Below, piece by piece: positions 1 to 11,740 of a DNA stretch of 64,000 nt (positions are counted from its first letter, which is position 1; each line of letters opens with the position of its first letter). Made by a program: the position numbers and the translations under genes. The notes below the pieces were generated by a model. The model saw only the letters and a program-made list of their open reading frames with translations, had not been told where the DNA came from and did not search any database. Source of the DNA: Pholiota molesta (taxonomy: Eukaryota > Basidiomycota > Agaricomycetes > Agaricales > Strophariaceae); assembly GCA_014925825.1 (NCBI GenBank), contig JACGCK010000190.1, positions 21,765-85,764 of the forward strand. Reading direction: 5' to 3'.

Positions 1-2463
1 GCTAGATATGGCCGAATATCGATGTCGTATTTGGTAGCAAGCCTATAAGCCAGGTTGAAAAGTTCGAATTCTGATACAGAGTTTTGTTTGCTGGCGAGAA
101 GCTGTCCCAACAAAAGTTCGCCGTCTTCTTTGCTGAGAGTGGCTATTTCCATCCGTCTTGAAGCGGACTCCGCGAAGCGAATAGCGAAAGCATCAGAAGC
201 TTCTTCGAGAAGATCTAGGATGTACTTCAAGCCTTCCGCTGGCTCTGGAGGCGTCGCGAGTCTATCAGGTATCTTGATATTTGCGCCATCGACAGATTGA
301 GAGTGGAAGCGTTGAGTTCTTGACATTGAACACAGAGAGCCCGAGCGGGCTAACCCTCGCCCATTTTGCGTGGAGGGCGGAAACCCTTGCTACGCCAGAC
401 CTGCATAAAATATAAATAAGAAGGCAAAAAATAAGAAAGACATTAAATTTTCACTTACGCGTTATAAGATGCGAAATGAGCGGCAAGGTCCTCTCGGTAA
501 TCGTTCTTTTATTGAACTCTCGATTTCCTGGATAATCGTAGGATTACAAGTATCGAAGCAAGAGTCGTCAACAGAGAGACGGCAAGAATTGATGAAAAGG
601 CTACCTCTGAGACTTTCTTGGGTACGAGGTCATTGTCCCAACATACAAAAAATTCGTCCCCTATTAACAGAAGGGGCTGATGTCAGAATTTGGTCGAAGT
701 TGGGATATGAATTGCTTACCATCAAGATCACCCCCACTACTCATGGAGGGAGCGGCTTTGTGGCCGGGACGAGCGACGCTAGCAAACACGACACAATCGA
801 CAAGATGCGATAGCTGGGGATGATCGACGGCCCGAAGCTTTAATATATCACCTGAAGAGCGTTACTTTTATGAATCAACAGACACTAAGAAGAAAGCAAA
901 TCTACCTGGGTGCAGGCAGGGATTCCGAACGATAATCACATCGCCATGAATCGGCGTCGCCGGGCCCTTTCTCGAGACGGTGATCCGTATGTGCACCTGT
1001 CCCTCCTTGAGCACTTGGAAGGGATCGCAGACGCCGTAAAGCCTGCGCGATTTGTGAATGATCATGTGAGACTTGAACTTTTTCGTCAGCTCCTGACGGG
1101 ATCCTGCAACTTCGGCGTTCTGCAGCCTTCGTATCTCGCGCTTCACGGCATCGCTGTCTAGGCCTTCCAAGAGCACCCTCTCGGCGAGAGCATATTGTTC
1201 TAAACAAGATAGGAAGTCGACGGCCCTGATGGGGTCTTTCGAGGCGTTACCGATCCAGTCGAAGTATTCTTGTTGCTTTGTGAGAAAGGTTTCATCGGTG
1301 ATACCTAAGCTAGAGAGAAGGACGATGATGTCATTATTGAGACGCCCGAATGAGTATGGCTTTGAGTGGCCAACGACGGAAAACGTATTATCGGCAGTCG
1401 TGGTGAATTTCTTCATGCTCTTGCGAAATTGGGCAAGGTGGCGTTTTTCCACGTCGAGGGACGGATGAAGCATAAGAACACCTTTATATCCCAAATATCT
1501 GAGCATACTTATTTAGATGGATAGACACGAGAATAAGGGATAGATGGTTACCTGATTTGAAAAACGGTTGGGGTATATCTTGCACCACGGAAAATTATTT
1601 TCTTCGCTCTGCTCAGGTCAACGGCCAGCTTCTTTGATATAAGGCCACATCCGTCAGAGAAGACCTCGTCGCCAGCAGTAATATCTGGAATATCGGCTAT
1701 CCATTTTGGGTCAAGGTTGTAGTCAATTTGAGCGGATGAGAAGAGGAGTCCGATTCGTTTTGCACCTGCCGAACGTTTGGAAAGTAGTGAATGAGATATA
1801 GAAGGACAGACTTACGTTTCGCGACATTCATAATCCTTTGAAAATCCCCCATCCGATAAATTCTGTCGTCGAGTTCGGCATCTGAGTTTGCTTCTCGTAA
1901 AAAGCAAGAGCGTCCTCTCTGCGATTAATTGCCACCATGATGTCAACGTTGCTCAGCCATGTCATAAATTGAAAACGTACCAACTGGCTGTTGCTGTGGC
2001 CATAGAACCGATATTGAACACCGTTCAACAACACTCCTTTCTTGAACATACGGAGTATATATTCAACTGCGACCTTCACGGGCTGGTCTGGAAATCTCAG
2101 CCTTCTGTCGATGGAAAGCAGAATGAATTTTCTCGGATCATCCAAATTGAGCACACGGTTCGACGGGAACTCGGCAATCCGCAAGACGATACCCTCGATA
2201 GATAGAGATATGACTCTGCCGAAGGTGACATTGGGTCTTTGCCTGGGATACATGAGCGATGCTATGTCGTACGAGAATTCCCAGGTGGAGTCGTCCAATG
2301 CTGGAACACGGAGTGTTATGTCTCTCATTGGGGGGAAGGGGAAGGATGGTTGGATGAAAAAGGTGCAAAGACGGGGGATTCCCCTATCGATGAATTTAGG
2401 CGCCCGTTGGCGTGACTGCGGGAGAAGTAGCGTAAGCAAGTCTGGTGACGAGGCACAGTGCAA
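1..2463 (-). CDS. Cellular RNA-dependent RNA polymerase (RNA-silencing type), partial at the left edge
   Basis: Encodes a eukaryotic RdRP of the QDE-1/RDR family, which copies RNA into dsRNA for silencing. Reading right to left, family blocks appear in order: YRFYGHSNSQL (about 2010), a spliced join giving RGRSCFLREANSDAEL, FSDGCGLIS (about 1650), SMKKF and a GYKGVL block (about 1400-1490), then RNPCLHPGD spanning an intron at about 840-905. The catalytic loop SSGGDLDGDEFFVCWDNDL (about 630-740) is also split by an intron, and HAKWARVSPLG lies near 360. All three metal-binding aspartates of DLDGD are present. At least five GT-AG introns were recognised. Near 300-350 the homologous reading moves through two frames within 40 nt, so there is a sequence error or a lesion. 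The N-terminus is short for the family, and MRDITLRVPALDD at 2328 is an alternative start. The C-terminus lies outside the window. Family assignment is firm; the start is not. Confidence 0.9.
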
Positions 2464-2606
2464 ATTATAATGGTATACTCACACACAAACGGATAGAAGT
2501 CATTATCTGTTGCGAATCGAATGGAGATTTAGCGCATGCCGTGCTGTTATAAATTGCTATCAATTTTGCGCGATTCATTATCCTCTTCTTCGTGTCGAAC
2601 TTTCGC
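2464..2606. promoter_or_regulatory. Divergent promoter between the RdRP and the P-loop NTPase
   Basis: Only 143 nt separate the putative RdRP start on the minus strand from the NTPase ATG on the plus strand, so both 5' regions must share this stretch. No clear TATA box is visible. The inference rests on gene orientation and depends on the uncertain RdRP start. Confidence 0.35.
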
Positions 2607-3280
2607 ATGATGGCAACCAAGTCTTTCGGTCCTCTGTCAATCTACGTGATTGGGCCCTCTGTAAGTATGAATTTAGTCTTGATATGGCATGTTTGTGACC
2701 TACGACAAGCACATTGATGAACTGCAATGATTAGTCCACGGGAAAAACCACCCTCTGCGACGCCCTAGCACAGAAGCTGGGACTTGCTAAGTCCGCGTAC
2801 GTGACAGAAGTTGCGAGAGATGTCATGAAGAGCAAAGGCTATTCGCGCGACACTATTGGGTCAGTTCAAATGCAGCAAGATATCATGGATGCACATTTTC
2901 AACGTGAAGAAGTGCTGGACGCTATGAAGGAGCCAATCCGCCTGTTCGACAGATCAGCCTTGGACCCAATCGTTTATGCTATCCTCACCTCTCAAAGCCT
3001 AGAGGAGGCAAATGCCAGAAAGGCATTCCTTGTAGGCTCCGAGAAGTTTCAAAGGGTGCTCCGGAAATACCGATCCGAAAAGTCCATCGTCGTCTTATTG
3101 AATCCGGTCCCAGAGTGGCTCGTAGACGATGGGGTTAGGAGTTTAGAAAGCCAAAATGAATGCACAACGATTTTCAAGGAGTTGCTGAATAGTCTGCAGG
3201 TGGACTATTACGAACTTGGCGCCGAGATGAAGTTTATACAGGAAAGGGTTGTAGCAGTAATGGGTTTGGGGAGGTTTTGA
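2607..3280 (+). CDS. P-loop NTPase, AAA/NadR-kinase-like, small
   Basis: Two exons, 2607-2660 and 2735-3280, with a clean GTAAGT...TTAG intron, give a protein of about 199 residues. The Walker A motif GPSSTGKTTLCDAL is created across the splice at residues 17-30. An acidic DRSALDPIVYA block near residue 90 suits a Walker B region. This layout fits the single-domain AAA ATPases related to the NadR nicotinamide-riboside kinase region. The substrate cannot be told from sequence. Two in-frame ATGs (2607, 2610) begin the ORF. It is divergent from the RdRP and 164 nt upstream of EXO70 copy 1. No frame break was seen, unlike several neighbours. Confidence 0.75.
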
Positions 3281-3324
3281 GAATGAGGATATGAATTCAG
3301 GAGAGATTGACCAGACAGTTGGAG

Positions 3325-5555
3325 AATCCGCGCTTGACAGTCAGACATTCGGAATAACAAATATTCGGCTCCGACGTCCGCTCAGCGGTCACTCGTCGAG
3401 CGCTCAGATCCTTGTCGTTGGCAACCACCTCCTAACTCACAAAATGGACGACGAAACCGCGGAAATTGAGCTTGTAATGACTTCTTCCTTCATAAATAAC
3501 TTATTCTGACTCAAGTCACCCAAAGCTCCAGCAAAACCTGAACAAAACTCGCCAAATATCGAAACGAATGACCAGTACGCTCATCAACGAACGCTGCAAG
3601 GCATTGCACTCACCTAACCAGCCATTCTCGACAGTTTCGATACACGCCTGGCGAAGCTTGAGAAGTCAATATTACCGCTCTACACAGCGACCCAGCTTTT
3701 GAACAGAAGAAGAGGCAGTAAGTTGTGCACGACTACCATGAAGACGCATCGCTGATGCCATATAGACATTGACAAGACGTTGGCGAGAATCGAGGACCTT
3801 TCGAGCAATCAACAAGACATTGCGGCTGATGAATCTCTGATTTTACGAGGGTATGTATGAATCGTTTATCACCCTGGTGTGCGTCCACTTACTGTTTATT
3901 GAAGTCCTCAACCCGGTCAGATTGGCGTATATAAAGACGCGTTAGAGCGTCTCAATACCAGCATCACATTCAACGCTTCCGATCTCGACCTCGTCGCTAC
4001 TGTGCGTATGCCCTGATGCCTTCACACAATTCGATGCTAATCCTTATTCCAGGCGCGTCTTGTGGAGACAGGTGCCAAGAAGTTAACGCAACTATATACC
4101 AAAGTCGTCGCAGAAGGCTCTTCAGGGACTACACCCGCGCCCGGCTCCGGATTCATGATCAGCTCCTTCCCTTCATCCCTTCTTCCAACATTATCCCCCG
4201 TTGTCCAGTTTTTGCGCACGTTACCAGTCCCCTCAACGCACCCGTCACACCCCGCCGCCGCCTCCATCTTTTCGACACTGAAAGAGGCGCAGAAAGGATA
4301 CGCGGACATGCGAGGAAACTGGAGCGTAAAGTGTCTGGAAGGACAGGGCAAACGGCTAGTTGCAAGGGCCGACACCGTTGACTCGTTAGAGACGGGGCGC
4401 GAATTCCGAGAATGGGTGGAATTAATGCTGGGCACCGCCGAGGAAGAGTACAAGCTTCTCCTGGAGCTCAGCCCGCTCTCGAGCGCACAGATGGTCGCGT
4501 CGGCGTTTGGGACCTTGATGGCGCCTATCCTCAACCTGTTCAATTCGGTCCTTAACCAGCTCACCACCCTGATCAAAAAGTCTCTGCACAAGTACAACTT
4601 CCTGGCGTTATCTGCGTACGAAGGTCTTCTTTCCTTGCAGCGGCACTGGGATGATCTCCTCTCGCGGAGAGGTTCAGAGCATATGTCGGAGAAGAACGAA
4701 CCGAAGGATGGTTTGCAGAGTTTGCGGGGATTGTGCTTGCGCAGTTTCCCCGAGTTTTTAGCAGATATCAAGATGGGCGCAATGACACGAGGCCTAGATA
4801 CGAATGTCAAATTGATGGACTTTACCACATCGGTGAGGAGCATCTCTGACGCGCTTTCTAAACTGACTATTTCGCAGACGATTGCCTATATTGAGAAGCT
4901 CCCGCAAGTACAGAGTGCAGTGGAATCAGCACTGTATGCCCTCGGCGATGGAAATTGGAAGATGGGCGAAGGTGTACAAGTGGGCAAGGGCAACAAGGAT
5001 GGCGCCGATGACAACAGCACCATCACCGAGCACTTTATTCGTACGTTTTCTGCCTTCTGATCTAGTCTTTCTTATAACGCGATCACATTTTCCCAGACGA
5101 CATTGTCACGACTGCCATCAACAGTCTGACCACGCTCTCTCGAACGCAACGGCGGCCTCCATTCAACTCGGTCTTCCTCCTGAACAACATCTCCTACCTC
5201 CGGCAGCACCTCCTAGTGCAGCCGGAAAGCGACGCCATCCTCTCCCTCCTCTCCCCGCAAACCTCCGAAGCGCTGAACTCGGCGTACCGCACGGCCAAGG
5301 CCGGGTACTTCGACCTGAACTTCTCGCCGCTGATGCAGTCGATCACGGACGACCCGAAGGACAAGTCGAACAAGGCCGCGGCGAAGGAGAAGTTCACCAA
5401 GTTCTTCGAGCTGCTCGACGAGGTCGTTGAAAGGCATCGGTTTGCGCAGGTCCTGGACGAGGATCCCAAGGGGCGCGCGGAGATCGGGGAGGAGATCGTG
5501 ATGCTGGTCATACCGTCGTTCCAGCGGTTCACGCAGAAGCAGAGTTCAGTAAGTA
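3325..5555 (+). repeat. Segmental duplication, left copy (EXO70 locus)
   Basis: This stretch matches 12375-14607 in the same orientation, starting about 120 nt before the EXO70 ATG and ending inside the penultimate coding block. Coding parts are nearly identical with mostly third-position changes, while introns differ more. The right end of the similarity coincides with the point where copy 1 loses the true EXO70 C-terminus. Confidence 0.9.
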
Positions 5556-5617
5556 TGTTGTTGTTTTTATGTGCTGATGACGTCTTTTTTGCTGAGAATC
5601 CAGAGGGAAAAGGGTGA
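3444..5617 (+). CDS. EXO70: Exocyst subunit EXO70, copy 1, C-terminus altered
   Basis: EXO70 is the exocyst subunit that binds phosphoinositides and Rho GTPases and tethers secretory vesicles to the plasma membrane. The start MDDETAEIEL is followed by an intron, then a coiled N-terminal region with RLAKLEKSILPLYTATQLL (about 3653-3705). A long helical body runs from 4054 to 5060, and after a further intron the block IPSFQRFTQKQ lies at about 5513-5545. Introns near 3473, 3719, 3851, 4003 and 5042 are recognisable. The splice near 3590-3630 lacks an obvious GT donor. After FTQKQ this copy lacks ten bases found in copy 2, which shifts the frame to a stop at 5617. The conserved C-terminal exons (copy 2: IKRNPDDVENELRSLF) are absent downstream. 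The product would lack the extreme C-terminus, so function is uncertain. Confidence 0.8.
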
Positions 5618-8600
5618 TTTTGGGTGTTGAAATTGCCTAAACGGAGGTACGTTTTTTGAAATGAGCGTAGGTCACAGTGTCCTTTCGGGTTCTGGTGCTG
5701 TGCGAGCAGAGGTTAGCCCCCCCCGAAGGGCAAGCTATCCGCACCCCACGTCTATCTACGTACTCTGTATCTCCAATTAGTAGTCTGCAATGAAATGAAT
5801 TACAAGACACTTACAAACGGAATTGCGGCTGAGTTCCTGTGATGAAGTCAAGAGACGTGCAATTGGGTTTGTCGCGGAAATGTGGAGTACTTCATTTCGA
5901 ATGATTTGGCCATCTGTGCGCTTCGTGCAAACAAGTGACAAAAGTCGCACACAGGCGCAATACATATCTTCAAAAATCTGATTAGACTCGTTTTCGACAA
6001 TTTCAATACAAGTAGAATACTTACTTTGCGTGCAAGATGTGAAAATGACTTGCACGGAAACGCGGTTATTTTTATCTGCAAGGCCAATAGTCAAATCAGA
6101 CGCTTTTGCAATTATTTCAGTATAAATCACTTACCGCGAGATTCGTACGGAACACGGAAGAAATCACAAGTCCTAATGATGACATGGTAAGCAAAAGTTG
6201 TCAAATCATATCAGAGCCACTTACCAACCACTTACTGTCTACACTGGCACACTTGACAAGACCATCTGCGTCGTGAAAAGTCAAAATTGGGCTGGAATTG
6301 TGATTGAAATAAGAAATCACTCACACAGAGACCGTAACGTGCAATCTCGCGGGAAATCCAAACATCTAATGCACTGAAATCAAGCAAAACTACGAACATC
6401 AGGCCTAAATAGCCTTGCTCGCGGGAAATCCAAATATCCAATTTGGATACGACCCGCCCAATCAGCACCGCAATGACATAAAACGTTTGGAATCAATCAC
6501 ATACCATATCTAAACTCGAGGCTGCAGCAATAGAAGAATCGATAACCACGGGAACACGGAAAATCAAGTCTAAATTAGGGACTGACCAACGAGTTAGATG
6601 TTTTGAACCTTGCGCGATCTTGTGTCAATAGTCGCGGGAACTCGGAAAATCAGTTTTGAAGTAGGGGCAAGTAGGGGACTGATCTCAGTGCCAAGTGAGT
6701 ACCAGGTGCAAATCAAACTAAGCTGTGGCACTGACCTAAGCATGAAAGGGTAGAGCAGTAGAAGCGAGGCATAGTGTGCAGAGGCAACCTCACGGGAAAT
6801 CTAAATCTCTAATTTTAATACAATGCACGCCTACATAGAGACTGTAGCATCGCTCGCGGGAAATCCAAATATCTAATTTCAATCTGAGCCACATAATTAG
6901 CACCGAAACAACATGATACATCAATCACACACCACATAGATCATTCCAACCTGTAAATAAGAATATCAAAAGGCAGCAACAACAAAAAAGTTGATAGAAT
7001 GTTAGGTTAACAGCCACGGGAACTCGGAAAATCGAATCAAACTTTGGGACTGACCTGAGCATGAAAAGGTAGAGTGGTAGAAATGAGGTGGATGTGCACA
7101 ATCATTGCCATGATCTATGGGCGCTTAAATCATAAACAACGATCTGAGTTGGAAATAATCTCAATTAGTGCGCGTTACATGAAAGATAAAGATATAGGAT
7201 AGATTACTCACTTGCTAAGATACAGCAACATCGTCGCAGATAGGGCAGTGGATGGGGTCGCAAACAGGAATAAAATAGTGCATTACGACGGGTTAGAATG
7301 GTACGGATTCCTTCCAAAACCTTCCAGTCTTTATACTTACAGCTCGCCAAGCCGGACCATTTCTTCCACGTCCCCATCACCACTTCTCCGATCACTAAAT
7401 TTTGGAATGCACGGCAAATTCGCAGGCATTACTATTGTCTCCTTAGGCCCGAACTACTGCTACCCGACCCCTGCAAAATCACTGCTTAGGCTCAGCGCTC
7501 AGGGATAAACCTTTCTCATACCATATGATAGTCCTTCTCTATTCATGGCTTCGATTCCTGTGTTTGTTACCCTAATGACATTTTATATATTTCTTTTCTT
7601 CACAGTTCTCCGAGTCAGATCAAACCTTTCTCGCACAAGCCGTCCCAATGCCATTCCATGTTATTTATCTCCGAAAATAGCCCCGTACTAAGCACCACCC
7701 AAACGTAACGAGAATTCCTTTCGGCTGCTTCGATAAGTTTATGTGTGTGTGCGGTAACAAGAAGCCAAGTATACAACGGAAGTCAGATTGTTGCCTCCAT
7801 CCCCAAATCACCGCCGCAAATTTGAAAAACCCCGCTTCTTTCTGCTAACGTCATCAGAAGCATTGTCATTACTAGTGACAAAATCGGATAGCTTCTCCAA
7901 GTAAAAGTGTGCCTTGCACTGACACTGCTACTTGCTGGCAAACTTGTGCTTGTGTACGTGGCTGAATCGAGTGGAGTCCGTTATCAGGGACACGGTACTT
8001 TTGCGCAAGGTTGAAGCGTTGCGAGCGGGAATCTCGTCAAATTTTAGGCTATGTACGGCGAAGCAATGTCATCAAAGTTTAACCTACGTACGGGCTTGCC
8101 ATAAAATATTTGCGTGAATCTCGCGTTCTAGAAAGAAGATTTGGCGAGTGCACAGGTATCATTGACATTAATATATTGAGTGTACGTGCGAGGTTGAAGC
8201 GTTGCGAGCGGCTTAAAATGACATCATTTGCGTCCAATTGGCACGCTCTGTCGTTGTTCCAGAGTAGAAATATGTTAATCTCCTGTCGCGCTGTATCAAT
8301 AATGAACGTATACTATTCTTCTTTTCATAAAGAGATTGAGACAGAATTTGAAATACAGCATATTCAACCGTTCTGAATAATCTACCTACAACTACCTCTG
8401 CAATGATGTAACAGGCGCCCATGCAGTGCTACATAACAGAAGAGCACTTTCCGTGTGTTTCCGCCATTTCTCTGTTATTAAGAGCTTTGGAGAGCCCTGG
8501 GAGATCAAATATACAGTAGTACAACGTAGTATTGATAGCTAAATAAACTTACCTTCTGGAAATCATAAAGTTGAACAAGGAGTTGGGCAAATTTGCAATA

Positions 8601-9700
8601 CCAAATGGTCGGCATATTTGTTTGATCAGAATTCAACCGTCATTTCGAATTATTTTCTTCTTTATTAACTAAAGTAGAGAGAAGTATTACTGGAGACACC
8701 GTTGGCGGCTTGTCGCTGGGAGCGGACAAGGCTAAGCGCTGTGCGTACCGTGTCACCATTTTAGGCGCCGGCGCTGAATGTGCCGCAATACACATGCTCT
8801 CAACATTGTGCGCATTTGTATTACACATAAAAAGACGGCCGCCAGCCATGGTTAGCTATACCTAGTCTATAAGAGATTTCGGGATCAATTCTAGTTGAAC
8901 ATAGAGACGAGCGTTTGGAAATCCATCACTGCTGTAACAACGCGCTCCTCCTCTCCCAATTCGCCATTTGAAACGCAGAAAACGTATCGATGATATATCA
9001 GGCTCAATTATTACATACATGTATCTAGTACTAGCATTTTTCTTATAGTGCTGCAACCGCGATGCGGCGGGATGTACATGACAATGGCGAGTCATCAAGA
9101 TTCCATCAATCGAATCTCAGAGCTTGTGCTCTCTCGCAAATTCAATTGGAAGCCTCAAAAATAAGGTAATACATAGCCCCAACGGTCTTCTATTGGACCC
9201 CAAAAATTTGGAGCGGCCAGACGAGGGCAGCCAAGGATAGCCGTACCGAGCATGATTCTCTCCTCCCACCCCGTTTCGCGTTTCCAGTCCATTTCGCATC
9301 GCACGGGGACCTGAAAAAAACGGCTTCAAACGCCGTTATTAGTGCCATCAAGGGTCCTCTCGGCTGCGTTGCCAGCGAAGATGGCGCGCTAGAACTTTCC
9401 GCCTGCAAGAAGATGCATTTGCTGAAGGCTTAGGTTCGGAGCATTGCATGGATTAAGCAGTCTAGTGCGATTTCCCTATAGTTTTACGACATAGGAGTAT
9501 CGTCTACCGGGTCAGGGACTGCTGGGTGTGTGGGTAGCGATGATACTTGGCCGCTGCACGGACGAGGTTCACAATTTGAAATCTGTAGGAAACATGAACT
9601 GCATTCTCATTAACGAATAGAAATACAATGAATTGGTCGCTTTTTTGTATTCTGGTCATCATAGAAATGGGATAGAAGCTTTCTTATTGATAACTAGTAT
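5618..9700. other. AT-rich intergenic stretch without recognised genes
   Basis: No ORF here exceeds about 117 codons and none has a recognisable motif. The minus strand of 5800-6330 carries several GTAAGT/GTGAGT-like hexamers (seen as CTTAC or CTCAC on the plus strand), which could be spliced noncoding RNA or chance. The CGCGGGAA array at 6147-7050 is listed separately. The rest shows stop codons in all frames. Confidence 0.5.
6147..7050. repeat. Degenerate interspersed repeat array, core CGCGGGAA(A/C)TC
   Basis: Eight related motifs start near 6147, 6347, 6418, 6547, 6632, 6790, 6852 and 7014. Two flavours are visible: CGCGGGAAATCCAAATATC and CACGGGAACTCGGAAAATC. Sequence beside them is also repeated: GACTGACCTGAGCATGAAAA near 7048 resembles a run near 6730. 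Spacing is irregular (roughly 60-200 nt). In the first flavour the reverse complement contains TTTCCCGC, identical to the textbook E2F core. Confidence 0.65.
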
Positions 9701-10451
9701 GCTCTACCAGTTACAGGCAAGGAGGAGCAACGCGCGCGGACGAGGAAACGGAGGAGGAGATACGGATCGCGATGCGCTTAGCATACGCGGACGGACGAAG
9801 TATCCCCGAAACCACCATTTTCATTCCAAGTACGTACACATCTACCAAAGCTGTATATAAGGCTACGGATTATCTCTCCCATTCCCTCACCCCGCTCTCC
9901 TCTGCTTTGTTCTCCTCTTCTCCTCTTGTCTTTTCCCGCTCTATCTTGCCGAGCTCGATGGTTTTGCTGATTCTGGTCAGCGATGCCCTTGTCCACACGT
10001 CGACTCGTCGATAGCGATGTGGTCCGCTTGTCCTACAAGTGAGCTGTTGTTGTTCTTATGTGATAAACTTGACCATTGACGCCCCCCGCCTTACGTCGGC
10101 TACAGCACACGGTGAGCGCGCGCCCTCCAGCGGGGCATACACGCCGCAGGCATCCTTCCGCAGATCGCCCTTCGAGCTTCAACGCTCGTCTGGAGCGCGT
10201 GGTAAGTAGGTTGTTGCTAGTCTCTGCAGCAGTGATATTGCTTACCGCGCCACCCATAGCGTCTGACATCCCGATCGTCTTCGCCGACTATGCGCGATAC
10301 GCCGGCGCCGTGCCCTTGCGCGACGGTGCTGGACAAATCCAAGGTAAGCAAAGGCCATTAGCGTTCTAATGACCGAGCTCACCCGTATCTCGAGGCAGCA
10401 AGGATGCCGCCCTCTCCGCGACTGGTCACCTCACTCGTCCTCGCATTCGTT

Positions 10452-10705
10452 GGTAAGTGGAGCAGATGGGCGAATCTTCGGAGACCGAGGCGTTTACATT
10501 GTTGTTCGTGGGCCAGGACGAGGCGCCATTCCGCAGGCCCTCCGCGAACGCGAGCGCCCGTCGACTTCAGGCTCAACTTCCGCCCGTCGTCGTCGACCTC
10601 GTCGGTAAGTGGAACAGATGGGCGAACGGTCGAATACCGAGTCGGTCGCGTCGTCGTTCATGGGCCAGGACGAGGCGCCATCCCGCAGGCCCGCTGCGCA
10701 CTTGT
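10452..10705 (+). repeat. Two direct repeat units of about 150 nt
   Basis: Units starting near 10452 and 10602 share GTAAGTGGAGCAGATGGGCG-like beginnings and GGGCCAGGACGAGGCGCCAT at a matching offset. In one plus-strand frame they read as related peptides (EQMGESSETEAF...GQDEAPFRRP and EQMGERSNTESV...GQDEAPSRRP). Peptide similarity persists where bases differ, which hints at former coding use. Confidence 0.6.
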
Positions 10706-11232
10706 CTGCATGCTGCAAGAAGCCCTGCGCGCGTGGCTGTAAGTCGTTCCTGCACGATCGCATCGGCACTACAATTACTGATACCCTTGCACTGCGCCGC
10801 GCCCGCGCAGATCTCCCTCCTCGTTCCCCCATCTGCTTCTCGAAGGCGATCGTCGCGTTGCTGACGCGAGTTTCGATCCCTCCGCGCTGCCGTGCGCTGC
10901 AGCGGCTTGTCCGCAGCTCCTCGAGATCCCGCGACGCGGCGCTGAACGAAAGGCGGCGCCGAGGCTATAACCCTGTGAGTATTTCCTAGCGAAGGCAGTG
11001 GGCGCTCACTGACATTTTCTCGCAGCTGCGCACCGGTGCTCTCGTTCGCGAGGCAGGCCGTTGTCATCCGAGCCACGCTGTGAGTCGCCCATCCGTATCC
11101 CAGCGCCGTCGTGCCATTGCTGACTATGCTCCGCTGTCCTTGTATCTTCCGCACGTCGGCTAGTTGCTGTGCTGACTCTGCTCCGGTGTCCGTGTGTCGT
11201 GCAAGATCGTGCAGCCGGTCGTCGCGGCGCCG

Positions 11233-11740
11233 CCATGGTGGCTACCTCACTGCTATGAGCGTCACGCTTAGAGGAGGGACATGAGATAAGATCCACATAC
11301 CTGGGGGCAGCACGCTGTGGTGCCCATTGACCACGATTTCGACTTGTCCGTATGATTGATCCTCGTCTTGCTGACCGATGTCTCCGTCGCTCCACAACAG
11401 CGTGCGTTGCAGTGGCTGCGTGGCCGTTCTTAGCGGCGCGGGGCGACGGCGGCGGCGGTGTCGTCTTCAAGACTCGGTGCTTGCGGTGGGTGAACGATTG
11501 CTATACGACGACGCGCTGCGCACGGGTGCTCTCGGGCCCAGCACCCACGAGACGAGTCAGAGCCCTTGGCGTCCACGCCTCCCGGTCTCTGTTACAGTAG
11601 GCACCTCGCTGCGCTGCCGTGTTGCCTGGTGTACTGCTGTGCGCATGACACCGAGAGGAGGGGCGACGACATTGGATCCACACACCTCGGGGCTGTGCGT
11701 GCTGCTTGACTTGCGTGCCCATGAACCCACGATCTCGGCA
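11233..11740 (+). repeat. Diverged direct repeat in the GC-rich island
   Basis: The stretches near 11233-11345 and 11600-11740 share an ordered series of short matches: CACTGC/CGCTGC, GAGGAGG, GATCCACA(T/C)AC, then GTGCCCAT(T)GA and ACGATNTCG. Alignment is only partial, so this is a weakly supported old duplication, in keeping with the other repeats in this island. Confidence 0.4.

Noticed and set aside
4037..4843. 268-codon minus-strand ORF
   Set aside because: Antisense to the EXO70 body, with no motif of its own.
6347..6870. The CGCGGGAA motifs as a CRISPR-like array
   Set aside because: Spacing is irregular, copies are degenerate and the host is a eukaryote.
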